Shown: positions 36,243-45,040, numbered from the stretch's first letter. The stretch: 64,000 nucleotides of DNA from Nocardioides astragali (GCF_024436375.1 NZ_JAFMZM010000005.1:372001-436000), one strand, 5' to 3'. Made by a program: numbers and translations. The notes: generated from the sequence alone by a model not told the origin.

Positions 36243-36261
36243 TCATCGGTCATCTGACTTC
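36243..36261 (-). promoter_or_regulatory. Island regulon motif, site 8 (upstream of wrbA)
   Basis: Minus strand: GAAGTC, AGATGA, CCGATGA. Two mismatches; 72 bases before wrbA. Confidence 0.55.
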
Positions 36262-36306
36262 CCCCACCGGGTAGCCGCGACCAACGGGTGCGGGAGCTCG
36301 GCGTAT

Positions 36307-36325
36307 GCAGTCGATTGACCGACGC
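36307..36325 (+). promoter_or_regulatory. Island regulon motif, site 9 (upstream of hydrolase-sigma operon)
   Basis: GCAGTC, GATTGA, CCGACGC: perfect; 62 bases before the hydrolase. Confidence 0.65.
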
Positions 36326-36387
36326 TCATCGACGACGTCCGCGGCGAGACTCGACGCAAGAACTCCTCGCGTCGAAGGACAGCCACC

Positions 36388-37395
36388 ATGGGCAACGCCA
36401 CCGCTCAGAGCGGGAATCCCTCACTGCTTCCTCGTCTCGGACCGGTGCGCACCATCGACACCCGCACCCTGACCGTCGGCTACGTCGAAGAAGGCCCACC
36501 GGATGGCGAGGTGGTCCTGCTGCTGCACGGGTTCCCCTACGACGTGCACTCCTACGTGGACGTGATCCCGCGACTGGTCCACAGCGGCCTGCGCGTCATC
36601 ACTCCCTACCTGCGCGGTCACGGGCCCACCCAGTCACGCGGCAGCACGGCCGCCGTCTCGGGTGAGCAGGCAGCGCTCGGTGCCGACGTGCTTGAGCTCC
36701 TGGACGCCCTCGAGATCGACCGGGCAGTGCTCGCAGGCTTCGACTGGGGCGGTCGAGCCGCGTGCATCGCAGCCGCGTTGTGGCCGCAACGATGCGCCGG
36801 CCTGGTGTCCGTGAACGGCTACCTCATCCAAGACCTAGCCGCCGCACAGAAACCGCTTCCGCCGCGGCTGGAGGCCGGGTTCTGGTACTTCTGGTACTTC
36901 GCCACGGACCGCGGTGCTGCCGGCCTGGCCGCCGATCGTCGCGGAGTCGCGGAAGTGATCTGGGCGAAGAACTCACCAGCCTGGCAGTTCGACGACGAGA
37001 TGCTGGACCGGGCGGTCGCCGCGTTCTACAACGAGGACTACGTCGACGTGGTCCTGCACTCATACCGCCACCGGCTCGGCCTGGCGCCAGGCCACCCCGA
37101 CTACGCCGACATCCAAGCGCGGCTCGACACGCTGCCACCCATCACCGTCCCTGCAGTCACATTGGACGGCACCCGAGACGGCAACTTCCCCGCCACCGAC
37201 GGGAAGGCAGGTGCCGCCCACTTCACCGGTCCGCGGGTCCACCTTCAAGTGCCCGGTGCCGGGCACAACCTCCCGCAGGAGGCACCCGACGTGTTCGCCG
37301 GCGCGGTGATGGAGGTCCGGGCGATCGCCCGCCATGCCGCTGCGCACGGCGCAGAAGCCTTCAACGCCGACCGGGACGAGGTGAGGTCCCCATGA
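36388..37395 (+). CDS. Alpha/beta hydrolase with Asp nucleophile (epoxide-hydrolase/dehalogenase-like)
   Basis: 335 aa. Oxyanion motif LLHGFPYD, nucleophile elbow AGFDWGGRAA with Asp in place of Ser, and C-terminal His in VPGAGHNLPQEAP. Asp nucleophiles mark epoxide hydrolases and haloalkane or fluoroacetate dehalogenases; which applies cannot be told. Cytoplasmic. Its stop overlaps the sigma factor start (ATGA), so the two are translationally coupled, an unusual arrangement. Confidence 0.82.
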   Translation: MGNATAQSGNPSLLPRLGPVRTIDTRTLTVGYVEEGPPDGEVVLLLHGFPYDVHSYVDVIPRLVHSGLRVITPYLRGHGPTQSRGSTAAVSGEQAALGADVLELLDALEIDRAVLAGFDWGGRAACIAAALWPQRCAGLVSVNGYLIQDLAAAQKPLPPRLEAGFWYFWYFATDRGAAGLAADRRGVAEVIWAKNSPAWQFDDEMLDRAVAAFYNEDYVDVVLHSYRHRLGLAPGHPDYADIQARLDTLPPITVPAVTLDGTRDGNFPATDGKAGAAHFTGPRVHLQVPGAGHNLPQEAPDVFAGAVMEVRAIARHAAAHGAEAFNADRDEVRSP

Positions 37396-38060
37396 CCCAC
37401 CACGACCACACGAGCGCGCCGAACAGCGCAGCAGAGCAAGGCACTTTGCTCCACCTCGCATCCGACCGACCCGCGAGCCGATCGGCGCCCGACAACATGC
37501 AGATCCCACGGCCGCCGACAACAGCTGGGACCGATGATCGGATCGATGCCGACCTGCTGGCCAAGGCGATACGCCTGCACGCTGACTTGGTGCCTCGGCA
37601 GGCCTATCGCCTCACCGGTGACGTGCACGCCGCCGAGGACCTGTCCCAGGACGTCTTCGTGCGCGTGCTCCGGTCGCTGCCGCGCTTCGACCCTGACAGG
37701 GGGTCCATGGAGGGTTGGCTGTACCGAATCACCATGAACCTGTTCCGCGACCAGGTGCGCAGAAACCGCCTGCGGCAACCGCACAGGTTCTATGCGGCAG
37801 CGGAGCCGACTTGCTCGCGGCCACGCCCCGATGAGCTCGTGCTGGCTCGTCACCTGGACCCCGACCTCGAGGCGGCGCTGCGGTCGCTGACACCAGCCAT
37901 GCTCGACACCGTCCTGCTGGCCGACGTGGCTGGACTGAGCCACCGAGAGATCGCCGCGATGACAGGGGTCGCGCGGGGCACCGTCGCCAGCCGTCTGTGC
38001 CGCGCTCACGCCCGCCTGCAGGCACAGCTGTCGTCACACCACGCCGACCACGTCGCGTGA
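37392..38060 (+). CDS. ECF sigma factor
   Basis: 222 aa, ATG in an ATGA overlap with the hydrolase. After a disordered 50-residue N terminus, region 2 reads LVPRQAYRLTGDVHAAEDLSQDVF and continues through GWLYRITMNLFRDQVRR. Region 4 has LADVAGLSHREIAAMTGVARGTVASRL. No zinc-binding anti-sigma gene follows, as would be usual for this class; the next gene is a molybdenum enzyme. Control may be transcriptional, through the 19-bp motif upstream, or by an anti-sigma encoded elsewhere. Confidence 0.9.
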   Translation: MTHHDHTSAPNSAAEQGTLLHLASDRPASRSAPDNMQIPRPPTTAGTDDRIDADLLAKAIRLHADLVPRQAYRLTGDVHAAEDLSQDVFVRVLRSLPRFDPDRGSMEGWLYRITMNLFRDQVRRNRLRQPHRFYAAAEPTCSRPRPDELVLARHLDPDLEAALRSLTPAMLDTVLLADVAGLSHREIAAMTGVARGTVASRLCRAHARLQAQLSSHHADHVA

Positions 38061-38136
38061 GGACGCATGCGCCGCGCACGACACAGGGCCGGCCCGGATG
38101 CCCCGCACCACCACCGCACTGATGAGGAGTTCCAAC

Positions 38137-38745
38137 ATGTCTCAGTTCACTGCCGGCTTCGCTGGCCGCCGTCGAGACACGGCGAAGAAGCTTCCTCCCG
38201 GCCAGTACGACACGGGCAGCAGCTGGCCGGTCCTGGCCGTCGAGGTGACACCGGCGGTCGACCTGGACGCCTGGTCGATGACGGTCGACGGCTCCGTCGA
38301 GTCGCCGGTGACCTGGTCGTGGTCGGAGATCCACGAGCTGCCCGGCTCTGAGTACGCAGGTGACATCCACTGTGTGACGACGTGGTCGAAGTTCGACACC
38401 AGGTTCGCCGGAGTCAGCGTGGACACGCTGCTGGCCGCTGCGAAGCCGACCTCCGGCGCTGCGTTCCTGCTGGCTCACTCGAGCACCGGGTACAGCACGA
38501 ACATGCCGCTGGCCGACGTGACGGACGGCAAGGCATGGGTTGTCTGGGAGTTCGACGGCAAGCCGTTGGCTCCCCAGCACGGAGGACCGGCTCGGCTGCT
38601 GGTCCCGCACCTGTACTTCTGGAAGTCCGCGAAGTGGGTGAACCGATTGGAGCTCCTTGACGAGGACAAGCGGGGTTTCTGGGAGGAGCGCGGGTACCAC
38701 GATCGCGGTGACCCGTGGCAGGAGCAGCGCTACCACTCCTCGTGA
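38137..38745 (+). CDS. Sulfite-oxidase-like molybdopterin oxidoreductase, copy 1
   Basis: 202 aa with GAGGAG before the ATG. A stand-alone SUOX-fold molybdopterin domain: the Mo-ligand Cys is in GDIHCVTTWSKFD (about 80), with GGPARLLVPHLYFWKSAKWV and a C-terminal RGYHDRGDPW typical of the group. No Tat signal and no haem domain, so it is cytoplasmic and needs an external electron partner. A paralogue at 43036 is coupled to a flavin reductase, which might serve both. Substrate unknown. Confidence 0.9.
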   Translation: MSQFTAGFAGRRRDTAKKLPPGQYDTGSSWPVLAVEVTPAVDLDAWSMTVDGSVESPVTWSWSEIHELPGSEYAGDIHCVTTWSKFDTRFAGVSVDTLLAAAKPTSGAAFLLAHSSTGYSTNMPLADVTDGKAWVVWEFDGKPLAPQHGGPARLLVPHLYFWKSAKWVNRLELLDEDKRGFWEERGYHDRGDPWQEQRYHSS

Positions 38746-39053
38746 GGTCCCAGGCCGCCGGCCACCCCAAGCAGGCGTGCGCCTGAGCGGGCCGGCGCGG
38801 CGCTCGAGCGTCGCAGGTCCGCTGAGGCTGCGAGGACGCAGATCCGCGTCCGCACACCGCCCACCCCTGCAGCGACGCTCCACAGGAGCGAGCTGTGACA
38901 GCCGTAGCCCCCGGGCCAGCAGTAGAGCCAGGCGACGTCGCGAAGACGACTCGCGGTTGGCTTGAAGAGTGCAGGGACCTTCATCAAGGCGCCGGGCGCG
39001 TCGCACCGACCGGCGCCTCGGTCACCGTCGGATGCGCGAGAGGTGTCCGGCTC
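38746..39053. other. Intergenic region between convergent genes
   Basis: 308 bases. Holds a small CAGGCG/CGCCTG hairpin near 38774 that could be a terminator, and a GTG-started frame at 38895 with a fair ribosome site but no family resemblance that overlaps the hydrolase end. No gene supported. Confidence 0.5.
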
Positions 39054-39914
39054 TCACCAGGCCGTGTTCAAGAAGTCGTCGATCAGGGGAGCGACCTGGG
39101 GCAGGTGGTCCTCTAGGAGGAAGTGCCCGCCGTCGAAGAGCCGAACCTGTGCCTGCGGGAGGTCCTTGGTGAACGCTCTCGCACCATCTGCGGGAAAGAA
39201 CGGGTCCTCGACACCCCACAGCACCAGAGTCGGGGGATGGTGGCGGCGCAGCCATTCCTGCCACACCGGGTACCGGGCAACGTTGCTCGGATAGTCGAAG
39301 GCCAGGTCCAGCTGGGCGTCGAGACGCCCAGGCAGATCGAGGAAGTGCTGGTCCAGCGTCCACCCATCGGGAGAAATGAGGTCCTCGTGGGCGCCGGTTT
39401 CGTACTGGTGCCGGGTGCCTTGGAGAGTCATGAGCTGACGGACCGCCGGCTCGGATGCCGGGTCCCGCCGGTCCAGCATGATGAACTCGCGCGTCTCGGG
39501 CGGCAGGCCCTCGTCGTACAAGTTCCCGTTCTGCACGATCAGGCCGGCGAACCAGTCGGGGTGCCGTTCCGCGACCCGCATCCCCACGGGACCGCCGAAG
39601 TCGAACAGGTAGGCGACGAAGCGGTCCAGGTGGAGAGCGGTGCAGAACTCCTCGACGATGTCGGCGAGCCGGTCGAAGGAGAACTCGAAGTCAGGCCTGA
39701 CCTCGGTGTGGCCGAACCCCGGGTAGTCGAGGGCGATCATGCGATGCCGGTCGCCCAGCGCGTCGATGAGCCGGCGGAACTGGTGGGAGGCGGACGGGAA
39801 ACCGTGCAGGAGCAGCACCGTCGCGCCTCGCTCGCTAGCTGGTACGGATTCGCGGTAGAACACTCGAGCCGCGCTCAGGTCGAGATGGTGGTAGGTGACG
39901 TTGGGTACCGGCAT
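39054..39914 (-). CDS. Alpha/beta hydrolase (haloalkane-dehalogenase/epoxide-hydrolase-like)
   Basis: 286 aa. Oxyanion motif LLHGFPSASHQFR, DYPGFGHTEV, nucleophile elbow LFDFGGPVGM with Asp as nucleophile, WGVEDPFFPADG and catalytic His in FDGGHFLLEDH. No signal peptide. It follows the cNMP/FAD oxidoreductase gene by 53 bases on the same strand and is probably in its operon. Different subfamily from the 36388 hydrolase. Substrate unknown. Confidence 0.87.
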   Translation of the reverse strand: MPVPNVTYHHLDLSAARVFYRESVPASERGATVLLLHGFPSASHQFRRLIDALGDRHRMIALDYPGFGHTEVRPDFEFSFDRLADIVEEFCTALHLDRFVAYLFDFGGPVGMRVAERHPDWFAGLIVQNGNLYDEGLPPETREFIMLDRRDPASEPAVRQLMTLQGTRHQYETGAHEDLISPDGWTLDQHFLDLPGRLDAQLDLAFDYPSNVARYPVWQEWLRRHHPPTLVLWGVEDPFFPADGARAFTKDLPQAQVRLFDGGHFLLEDHLPQVAPLIDDFLNTAW

Positions 39915-39967
39915 GTGTGGTCCTCGTAATCTTGATGCGACGCGACGCGCGACGGGAAAAGGGAGTC

Positions 39968-41641
39968 TCAGGCGGGTTGGGGTCGCCTGAGCGCGTGACC
40001 CGAGGACGCGAGGAGGCGATGCACCGACGCGACGGCAGCGGATCCTTCGCCGACGGCCGCAGCGACTCGCTTGACCGATCCGGCGCGGACGTCCCCGACG
40101 GCCAGCACGCCCGGAATGCTGGTCTCGTAGGGCAGGGGCTCTCGACCCATGAGCTGCCACATCACACCCAGGTCGTGGGGCTGCAGGTCGCGGTCGGTGC
40201 GCACGAACCCGTGCGCGTCGCGGGCGGCTTCGCCCAGGTAGTCCGTGATGGGTGAGGCGCCGATGAAGCAGAACAGGCCCACGCACGGCAGCATCGTCAC
40301 GGTGCCTGAGGCGTCCTGGACGTCGACGGCCTCCAAGGACCGGCTGCCGTGGAGTGCGGTGACGCTCGTCGCGGTGCTGAGAGTGATGTCGGGGTGAGCG
40401 CGCACCCGGCCAGCCAGGTAGCGCGACATGCGCGCCTCGAGATCGGTTCCGCGCAGCACCAGCGTCACGCTGCTGCCGGCTTCTGCGAGGAAGATGGCCG
40501 CCTGGCCGGCGGAGTTCGCTCCGCCCACGATGACGACGGGCCCTCCGGCGCACGCGCGGGCCTCGAGCTCGGTGGCCGCGTAGAAGATGCTGGTGTTCTC
40601 GTACTGGGTCCAGTCGTCAAGCGGCAGGGTGTTGTAGTGCGCGCCGCTGGCGATGACGACGCAGCGGGTCAGCACCCGCGACCCGCTCTCCAGCTCGACG
40701 CTCAGGTCGCCGTCCACGGAACTCAACCCGGTGACCGCGCACGGGTTCGAGACCTGCGCCCCGAACTTGTGGGCTTGGACGAGGGCCCGGCTGGTGAGCT
40801 CACCGCCGGCGATGCCGGAGGGGAAGCCGACGTAGTTCTCAATCCGAGCGCTAGCGGCGGCCTGGCCACCGATGCTCTTGCCCTCCAAGAGCAGGGTGTC
40901 GAGTCCTTCCGACGCGCTGCACAAGGCAGCAGCGAGTCCGGCCGGGCCGCCTCCGATGATGACCACGTCACGCACGGTGTCGTCGTGATGGTCTGCTTGC
41001 AGGCCCAGCATCGCGGCCAGTGAGGTCGGGGTGGCGTTACGTTCGATGCGCCCCAAGGCGATCGCCACCGGCAGGTCGAGCGACCCGGCCTGGACGGCGG
41101 AGGCCAAGGCGGCGCCCTTTGTGGTGTCGACGTCGAGCCACAGGTGCGGCACCTGCTGGCGGGCGGCCCAGGTCCGCAGTGCGCTCGACTCGCTGCACCA
41201 GCGGCTGCCGAGGATCTCGACGCTGCGCGCACCTTCCCCGCTGCGCAGGTAGGCACGGCGAGCCACGAACATCCGCAGGATGCGATCGGAGAGGCGGGCG
41301 TCCTCGCGCATCAGGCGCGCGAACGCCTCCTTGTCGATCAAGGTGACGGCCCCGGCCTGGCTGACGCGTGCGGTGAGGTAAGGCGTCTGTCCGGTGAGGA
41401 GGTTGAGCTCGCCAAGGAACTGTCCGGGCCCGTGGGTGCTCAACAGCGCGGCGGGGGCGTCCGGGGTGCCGGGTCGTTCGACGTCGACGGCGGCCGTCTC
41501 GATGACGACGAAATTCTCGTTCGGCTCGCCGGGGGCGAACAGGATGTCACCGGCTGCCACCTCATGGGACGTGCCGTAGGCGCGCAGGCGCACCAGATCG
41601 GTGTCGTCGAGCTGCGCGCCGGCTTCGTGTGCGGGTCTCAC
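39968..41641 (-). CDS. Cyclic-nucleotide-domain / thioredoxin-reductase-like fusion
   Basis: 557 aa. Residues about 1-125 form a cNMP-binding domain (GDILFAPGE, GQFLGELNLLTGQ). About 130-215 form a small thioredoxin/glutaredoxin-like segment (EILGSRWCSESSALR, LWLDVD). From about 220 an FAD/NAD(P)H oxidoreductase of the TrxR fold follows: VVIIGGGPAGLAAALCSASEG, IENYVGFPSG, VVIVGGANSAGQAA, PGVLAVGDVR. The redox CxxC of true thioredoxin reductases is missing from its usual place, so it may be an NAD(P)H-dependent flavoenzyme with another acceptor, possibly gated by a cyclic nucleotide. The fusion architecture occurs elsewhere in actinobacteria. Confidence 0.88.
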   Translation of the reverse strand: MRPAHEAGAQLDDTDLVRLRAYGTSHEVAAGDILFAPGEPNENFVVIETAAVDVERPGTPDAPAALLSTHGPGQFLGELNLLTGQTPYLTARVSQAGAVTLIDKEAFARLMREDARLSDRILRMFVARRAYLRSGEGARSVEILGSRWCSESSALRTWAARQQVPHLWLDVDTTKGAALASAVQAGSLDLPVAIALGRIERNATPTSLAAMLGLQADHHDDTVRDVVIIGGGPAGLAAALCSASEGLDTLLLEGKSIGGQAAASARIENYVGFPSGIAGGELTSRALVQAHKFGAQVSNPCAVTGLSSVDGDLSVELESGSRVLTRCVVIASGAHYNTLPLDDWTQYENTSIFYAATELEARACAGGPVVIVGGANSAGQAAIFLAEAGSSVTLVLRGTDLEARMSRYLAGRVRAHPDITLSTATSVTALHGSRSLEAVDVQDASGTVTMLPCVGLFCFIGASPITDYLGEAARDAHGFVRTDRDLQPHDLGVMWQLMGREPLPYETSIPGVLAVGDVRAGSVKRVAAAVGEGSAAVASVHRLLASSGHALRRPQPA

Positions 41642-41745
41642 GGGCTGCCCCTTTCGGTGGTCGGGCGGTGTTCAAGGTGAAGGCGGTGGTCCTTGATGGC
41701 GCTGCAGTGCGAGGGCTCTCGCCTCAAATCCGGGACTCCCGGAAC

Positions 41746-42033
41746 TCAGGCGTGGGTGTAGTCGAGGTCGGCGTAGTCGGGATGGCGTTTCAGCCATGCC
41801 TTGGCGTAGGGGCACACGACGATGACGCGGCGGTGTTCGCCTTTGGCCTGGTTCAGCGCGGCTTGGACGAGCTGCCCGGCGTATCCCTTGCCTTGCTGGT
41901 CGGGGTCGACCTCCGTGTGTTCGAGGACGAGGATGTCGCGGGCGCGCTGGTAGTGCAGTTCCCCCACGCGGGTGTCGTCTTCGTAGAGCTCGAGGCGGTT
42001 GCGGTCGGCGACGTCCTCGATGCGGGTGCTCAT
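41746..42033 (-). CDS. Small GNAT-like N-acetyltransferase (YjdJ type)
   Basis: 95 aa with the compact fold of single-domain GNAT proteins: LYEDDTRVGELHYQR, LEHTEVDPDQQGKGYAGQLVQAAL (acetyl-CoA loop QGKGYAG) and VVCPYAKAWLKRHPDY at the end. Last gene of a four-gene overlapping operon; ATGA overlap with the DUF6510 gene. Target unknown. Confidence 0.85.
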   Translation of the reverse strand: MSTRIEDVADRNRLELYEDDTRVGELHYQRARDILVLEHTEVDPDQQGKGYAGQLVQAALNQAKGEHRRVIVVCPYAKAWLKRHPDYADLDYTHA

Positions 42034-42323
42034 GGCTGCATCGCGATCTCGAGGCTCCGCAGCCCGGGCATCTCCAGCCAGGTGGAGATGGGGGTGGTGG
42101 CCCACCGCATCAAGATGGTGTCGCACTCCGCGCAGCGCAGCACGACGCCGGGGCCGGCGTTGTAGGCGGGCACCTCGGCCACCGCGGCGCGGTTGCCGCA
42201 GAAGTTGCACACGCCCATGGCGTCGGTGATGTCACGCCCGAAGATGTCGGACATGGCGCCGGCGAGGCCGTTGCCGTCGACGTGCCACCCGGGTTGTTGG
42301 CGTTGCTCGCGTGGGATGTTCAT
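42030..42323 (-). CDS. DUF6510 zinc-ribbon protein
   Basis: 97 aa. Contains CNFCGNRAAVAEV and VLRCAECDTILMRW: two CxxC pairs forming a zinc ribbon. Overlaps both neighbours by ATGA. DUF6510 proteins accompany flavin reductases and sulfite-oxidase-like enzymes in actinobacteria, as here, which suggests an accessory role. Confidence 0.85.
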   Translation of the reverse strand: MNIPREQRQQPGWHVDGNGLAGAMSDIFGRDITDAMGVCNFCGNRAAVAEVPAYNAGPGVVLRCAECDTILMRWATTPISTWLEMPGLRSLEIAMQP

Positions 42324-43066
42324 GTGGAGCTCCCTTCTCCGTACCGTTCGGCGCGGATGCGTTCGGGGTCGTAGCCGAAACCGACCAGGAGGGTGAGGAC
42401 CGTCTCGACGAACCCGGTGGGTCCACACACGAAGGCGGACGGTTTGAGGTCCGGGTTGATGGCGTGCTGGCGCAGGTCGTCTGCGGTGATCCGTCCCGGA
42501 GGTCGTGTCGAGGCGGCGGTGGGTTGGCGGGTGTACAGGAAGGTCACCGTTCCTTCTGCGTGAAGGGAGGCGAGCTCTGGGCGGTACAGCATGTGAACGG
42601 CGCTGGGCAGCGAGTACAGCAACCGCATCTGCGCTGGATGCTGCTGGGCGTCGTGGGTGCGCAACATGCTCATGAGCGGCACGATCCCGCTGCCCCCGCC
42701 GATGAGCTGGACCGGCTCGGTGTCGGAGGTGTCCCAGACGAACCACTTGCCCAGTGGCCCGCGGATCTCGAGGTGGTGGCCGGGGCGTGCGCCTTGGGTG
42801 AGGTAGGTGGACACCTCGCCGCCCGGGGTGGTGTCGACGGTGATCTCGACTGTTCCCGATCCGCCGGCCGAGGCCAGCGAGTAAGGGCGCACGGCGGAGT
42901 AGCCGTCGGGGGCGGTGAGCCGCAGGTCGACGTGCTGCCCGGGTACGTGGCCGGGCCAGTCGTCGACGTCGAGCCGCAGCGTCGTGGCCGTCGCGGATTC
43001 GCGCCGGACGTCACTGATCGTGGCGGGCAGCCACGTCAGTCGCGGGAGTGCCGCTGCTCTAGCCAC
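42320..43066 (-). CDS. FAD-dependent ferredoxin-reductase-type oxidoreductase
   Basis: 248 aa from a GTG at 43066, the start that brings homology closest to the N terminus; it then overlaps the upstream gene by 31 bases. FAD motif VRPYSLAS, NAD(P) motif IGGGSGIVPLMSMLR, and CGPTGFVETVL near the end. No 2Fe-2S domain. It is the probable electron donor for the sulfite-oxidase-like enzyme encoded immediately upstream, an inference from coupling. Confidence 0.9.
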   Translation of the reverse strand: MARAAALPRLTWLPATISDVRRESATATTLRLDVDDWPGHVPGQHVDLRLTAPDGYSAVRPYSLASAGGSGTVEITVDTTPGGEVSTYLTQGARPGHHLEIRGPLGKWFVWDTSDTEPVQLIGGGSGIVPLMSMLRTHDAQQHPAQMRLLYSLPSAVHMLYRPELASLHAEGTVTFLYTRQPTAASTRPPGRITADDLRQHAINPDLKPSAFVCGPTGFVETVLTLLVGFGYDPERIRAERYGEGSST

Positions 43067-43635
43067 GGGTCGCCGTATCGGTGGTAGCCGAGCGACTCCC
43101 AGAAGCCCGGTTGGTCGGTTGCCATCAGCGTGAGGCCGGTGATCCACTTGGCGCTCTTCCACAGGTACAGGTGCGGCACGAGGAGTCGCACCGGCCCGCC
43201 GTGCTCGGGGGACAGCGCCTGGCCGTCGTACTCGAACACGAGCCAGGCCCGGCCGCCGAGGAGGTCCGCGAGCGGGATGTTCGTGCGGTAGCCGCCGTAG
43301 CTGCTGGCCATCACGTGGGCTGCTGTCGGGTCGTCGATGTCGGCGAGGAGCGCTTCGACGGGTACGCCGCGCCAGCGGGTGCCGAGCTTGGACCAGCGTG
43401 TCACGCAGTGGATGTCAACGGTGATGTCCTCGGCCGGCAGCTGGTGCAGGCGTGTCCAGTCGAAGACGTGCTTGTGGCCGGTGGTGGTGGTGACGGTGCA
43501 CTCCCAGGCGCTGGTGGAGATCAGCGGGGTGGGTCCGGCGCTGAGTACCGGGAATCCGCGTGCCAGGTGTTGGCCGGGTGGGAGGTCAACGCCTTGGGGC
43601 GAGGCCTTGCCGACGAAGCCTTCGGTGATGGTCAT
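43036..43635 (-). CDS. Sulfite-oxidase-like molybdopterin oxidoreductase, copy 2
   Basis: 199 aa. Mo-ligand Cys in VDIHCVTRWSKLG; GGPVRLLVPHLYLWKSAKWI and GYHRYGDPWLEQR match copy 1 at 38137. No Tat signal. First gene of the operon that continues with the flavin reductase, DUF6510 and GNAT genes. Confidence 0.92.
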   Translation of the reverse strand: MTITEGFVGKASPQGVDLPPGQHLARGFPVLSAGPTPLISTSAWECTVTTTTGHKHVFDWTRLHQLPAEDITVDIHCVTRWSKLGTRWRGVPVEALLADIDDPTAAHVMASSYGGYRTNIPLADLLGGRAWLVFEYDGQALSPEHGGPVRLLVPHLYLWKSAKWITGLTLMATDQPGFWESLGYHRYGDPWLEQRHSRD

Positions 43636-43757
43636 GGGTCGCGTTCCTCTCCTGCGTCGGCTGGTGTGGGTGACGGGGTGCGTCGTGGTGTGCGTCAGTC
43701 AGCTGTCCGTTCGTCGGGGTGGCCGGTGTTGGGTCGGGCCTGCGGCACGGCGGGAGG

Positions 43758-44033
43758 TCACTGCACTGCTCCGGGATGAGGCAGGTAGTTCTCGACCTGC
43801 GCGACCGGGCGCACGTGCGCCTCGTCTGGGTCCAGGTGCACGGCGCTCAGCGCGCGGCGCTGACGCAGCAGGTCCCAGCACTGGTCCAGCTCTTCCTCGA
43901 GCTGGTGCAAGGCGGCGCGTTCGTTGATCCTGTCGGTGTCGCCGGGGCTCGCGAGGTGGGCGCGCAGGTCGCGCTCGCGGGCGACGAGGACGGCGACCTG
44001 TGCGAGGAGGGCCTTCTCCTGGTCCGGGTTCAT
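43758..44033 (-). CDS. DUF2630 family protein
   Basis: 91 aa, helical. The family hallmark LEEELDQCWDLLRQRRA lies in the second half and is followed by a DPDEAHVRP tail. Function unknown. Its ATG overlaps the stop of the small LuxR gene, making it the last gene of the LLM-LuxR-DUF2630 operon. Confidence 0.85.
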   Translation of the reverse strand: MNPDQEKALLAQVAVLVARERDLRAHLASPGDTDRINERAALHQLEEELDQCWDLLRQRRALSAVHLDPDEAHVRPVAQVENYLPHPGAVQ

Positions 44034-45040
44034 CTGGGTGCTCCCTCGTCGATCCGTTGGGGCAGGGCCGTCAGCGTCTGGTCGTCCTCGGAGAGGTGAC
44101 GCAACGCGACGCGGGTGAGCTGGACCCGTGAGTTCACGTCGAGCTTGTTGTAGATGGAACGCAGGTGAGTGGAGATGGTGTTCACCGACACGAACAGCGC
44201 AGCCGCGGTGGCGCGGTTGGTGTGGCCTTGCACGACCAGGCGCACGACGCGGACCTCGGTGTCGGTGAGAGCGAGCCATCCGAACCGCGGGCGTCGGGGA
44301 TGGCGCGGGTGTGGGGTGTCGCGCCGCGGGCTGGTGTGCTGAGGAGTTGACCGGGGTGGCTGTGCCGGGCCTGCGGTGCCGGTCAGGGGCGGACGCACCG
44401 GGGCGAACGGTAGGAGTCCGACCGGCGTCAGTTCGTTCCTGGGCGCGGGCGGTCGAGAGGGACGCCGGGTGCTCGCGGCACGGCGGGCGATGGGAGCCTC
44501 GGGTGATGGCTGGAGACGGGCGGGGTGGACCCAGGTCACCGCGTCGTCGTGCAGTAGTCCGACGAGCTGCTGCACGAGCCAGTCGGCGTCCGGGTCGAGG
44601 CTGGTGCGGTCGTCGATGACGATCAGGATGGCCCGATGGCGGGCGTGGCGTCGCAGCAGTCCTTCGAGGAAGCGGAGCTGGGCGGCGCGTCGGCCGTGCA
44701 GCGCGTGCAGCAGACGTACCGATCCGGGGGAGATGACGGGCGCGCGGCCGGTCGAGAGCACCGACGCGAACGCGGTCACGGACGTCTCCGTGTCGGCGCG
44801 GTGGATGCGAGCCACCGCGGCGCCGGCGCTGGTCGCCCAGTCGATCAGGGCCTCAAGTGGGGTCTGTTGGCCCGAAGCGCGGGTCTCCACCGACCTGAGG
44901 GGCACGGTGGGCCGGTGTCGCTGCTCGATCGTGTCGCGGAGAGCCTTGAGCTGCCAGTCGATGTCTCGTACCCCACAGCTGCGCGTCTTGGGGCCGTCCG
45001 GTGCCGTCACCGCGTACAAGTGGCGGGCCGTGGCGCTCAC
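44030..45040 (-). CDS. LuxR-family regulator with degenerate ATPase-like domain
   Basis: 336 aa from a GTG in a GTGA overlap with the LLM gene. The N-terminal 200 residues retain traces of a LAL ATPase (LIVIDDRTSLDPDADWLVQQL as Walker B and following helix) but no P-loop. A Pro/Arg-rich linker precedes a C-terminal LuxR HTH (LALTDTEVRVVRLVVQGHTNRATAAAL region, VNTISTHLRSIYNKLDV). Encoded in an operon headed by a copy of the 19-bp motif, so it is a candidate for the factor that reads that motif; this is inference only. Confidence 0.82.
   Translation of the reverse strand: MSATARHLYAVTAPDGPKTRSCGVRDIDWQLKALRDTIEQRHRPTVPLRSVETRASGQQTPLEALIDWATSAGAAVARIHRADTETSVTAFASVLSTGRAPVISPGSVRLLHALHGRRAAQLRFLEGLLRRHARHRAILIVIDDRTSLDPDADWLVQQLVGLLHDDAVTWVHPARLQPSPEAPIARRAASTRRPSRPPAPRNELTPVGLLPFAPVRPPLTGTAGPAQPPRSTPQHTSPRRDTPHPRHPRRPRFGWLALTDTEVRVVRLVVQGHTNRATAAALFVSVNTISTHLRSIYNKLDVNSRVQLTRVALRHLSEDDQTLTALPQRIDEGAPR

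Noticed and set aside
38895..39116. 73-codon GTG-started frame with a fair ribosome site
   Set aside because: Runs into the 3' end of the convergent hydrolase and has no conserved features.
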